Source: Blepharisma stoltei (taxonomy: Eukaryota > Ciliophora > Heterotrichea > Heterotrichida > Blepharismidae). Taken from it: DNA of 64,000 bases. The stretch covers positions 1-64,000 of the forward strand of contig CAJZBQ010000038.1 in the NCBI GenBank assembly GCA_914767885.1, read 5' to 3'. Below, piece after piece: positions 63,729-64,000 of the stretch. Made by a program: the position numbers and the translations under genes. Position 1 is the stretch's first letter, and each line of letters starts with the position of its first letter. Under the pieces are notes generated by a model. The model worked only from the letters and a program-made list of their open reading frames with translations, ran no database searches and was not told where the DNA came from.

Positions 63729-64000
63729 ATGGAAGAAAGCTCAGAAATATGCAGAATGCAACGGTCCAACCCCTCAAGTAAATAGCTCAATCGCTTCTAC
63801 TATTTCTAATGATAAAATTCAAGCCCCTAATAGTCAAAGCCCAACTCAAGCAGCTCCTGCCAACTCAGCAGATGCATTTCACACTGATATCCAAATTGAA
63901 CACCAACAAAACTTAGCTGCCGTTAGCAAAATCAGCTCAAATAACTCAGTGCTCCAATTTGATGGTTTACAGTTTCTCAGAATATTACTATCTAAAGTTG
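63729..64000 (+). pseudogene. Importin-alpha 5' end, second copy, cut by the window edge
   Basis: Starts ATG GAA GAA AGC like 54872, but a lost base after codon 4 shifts the frame to TAG at about 63783. The original frame resumes recognisably (NSSIASTISNDKIQAPNSQS; NNSVLQFDGLQFLRILLSK). The continuation lies outside the window. Confidence 0.7.

Larger units (their letters stand above)
61403..64000 (+). repeat. Segmental duplication, copy 2 (runs off the window)
   Basis: Same order and orientation as 53317-55160. Extra sequence relative to copy 1: an 89-bp mini-MITE (61652), a 335-bp palindromic element (62370) and a full MITE (62705). Net of these, the length equals copy 1. Confidence 0.93.

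Overview
The window looks like the end of a germline (micronuclear) chromosome of a heterotrich ciliate, most like Blepharisma. Five observations support this. (1) The first 2.6 kb is a telomere of the 8-mer CCCTAACA, the heterotrich type. (2) Many good protein reading frames continue only if TGA is read as tryptophan, with TAA and TAG as stops; this is the code reported for Blepharisma stoltei. (3) The protein kinase gene has a 16-nt GT..AG intron, a heterotrich hallmark. (4) The sequence is AT-rich. (5) Many genes are broken by AT-rich or palindromic insertions. Removing these between short direct repeats (T-N-A, mostly TTA or TAA) restores the reading frame, as expected for unexcised internal eliminated sequences (IESs) and MITEs in a germline genome. 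Species and nucleus are inferred, not proven.

Layout. 1-2617: telomere. 2.9-8.6 kb: remnants of two ubiquitin-specific proteases, a cyclic-nucleotide-binding channel fragment, and the first MITEs. 8.3-11.8, 15.6-16.6, 34.2-38.9, 40.0 and 57.0 kb: dispersed members and fragments of a B-box / coiled-coil / Kelch gene family, one ending in TPR repeats. 12.1-15.5 kb (minus): decayed WD40-channel type gene with a GC-richer repeat inserted. 16.6-17.2 kb: intact START-domain lipid-binding protein. 17.6-19.9 kb: FAM161-like basal-body protein. 20.4-25.0 kb: membrane protein with REJ/PKD-like ectodomain carrying at least six insertions. 26.5-27.3 and 29.9-30.7 kb: two partial GH130-like proteins separated by two MITEs. 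30.9-33.8 kb: coiled-coil gene (minus) and an intact protein kinase. 40.4-42.6 kb (minus): FAAH-like amidase with a MITE. 44.4-52.2 kb (minus): very large cysteine-rich / LamG / REJ protein with five or more insertions. 52.2-53.3 kb: element whose long terminal inverted repeats are made of a 9-bp minisatellite. 53.3-64.0 kb: a direct segmental duplication (end of a RAP-like gene, spacer, start of importin-alpha) flanking an intact 973-aa helical-repeat protein.

The main theme is mobile-element load tolerated by DNA editing. One MITE family (about 13 copies, full length 310-400 bp, plus miniature 50-90 bp forms) has termini CTCCCC...GGGGAG inside T-N-A target duplications. Paralogous empty sites and restored frames show where several elements entered and what precise excision would leave.

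Caution: many genes also carry single-base frameshifts, often in homopolymers. I cannot tell assembly error from real decay. Genes with one or two such shifts are called CDS; those with several defects are called pseudogenes. Coordinates of broken genes are outer limits.
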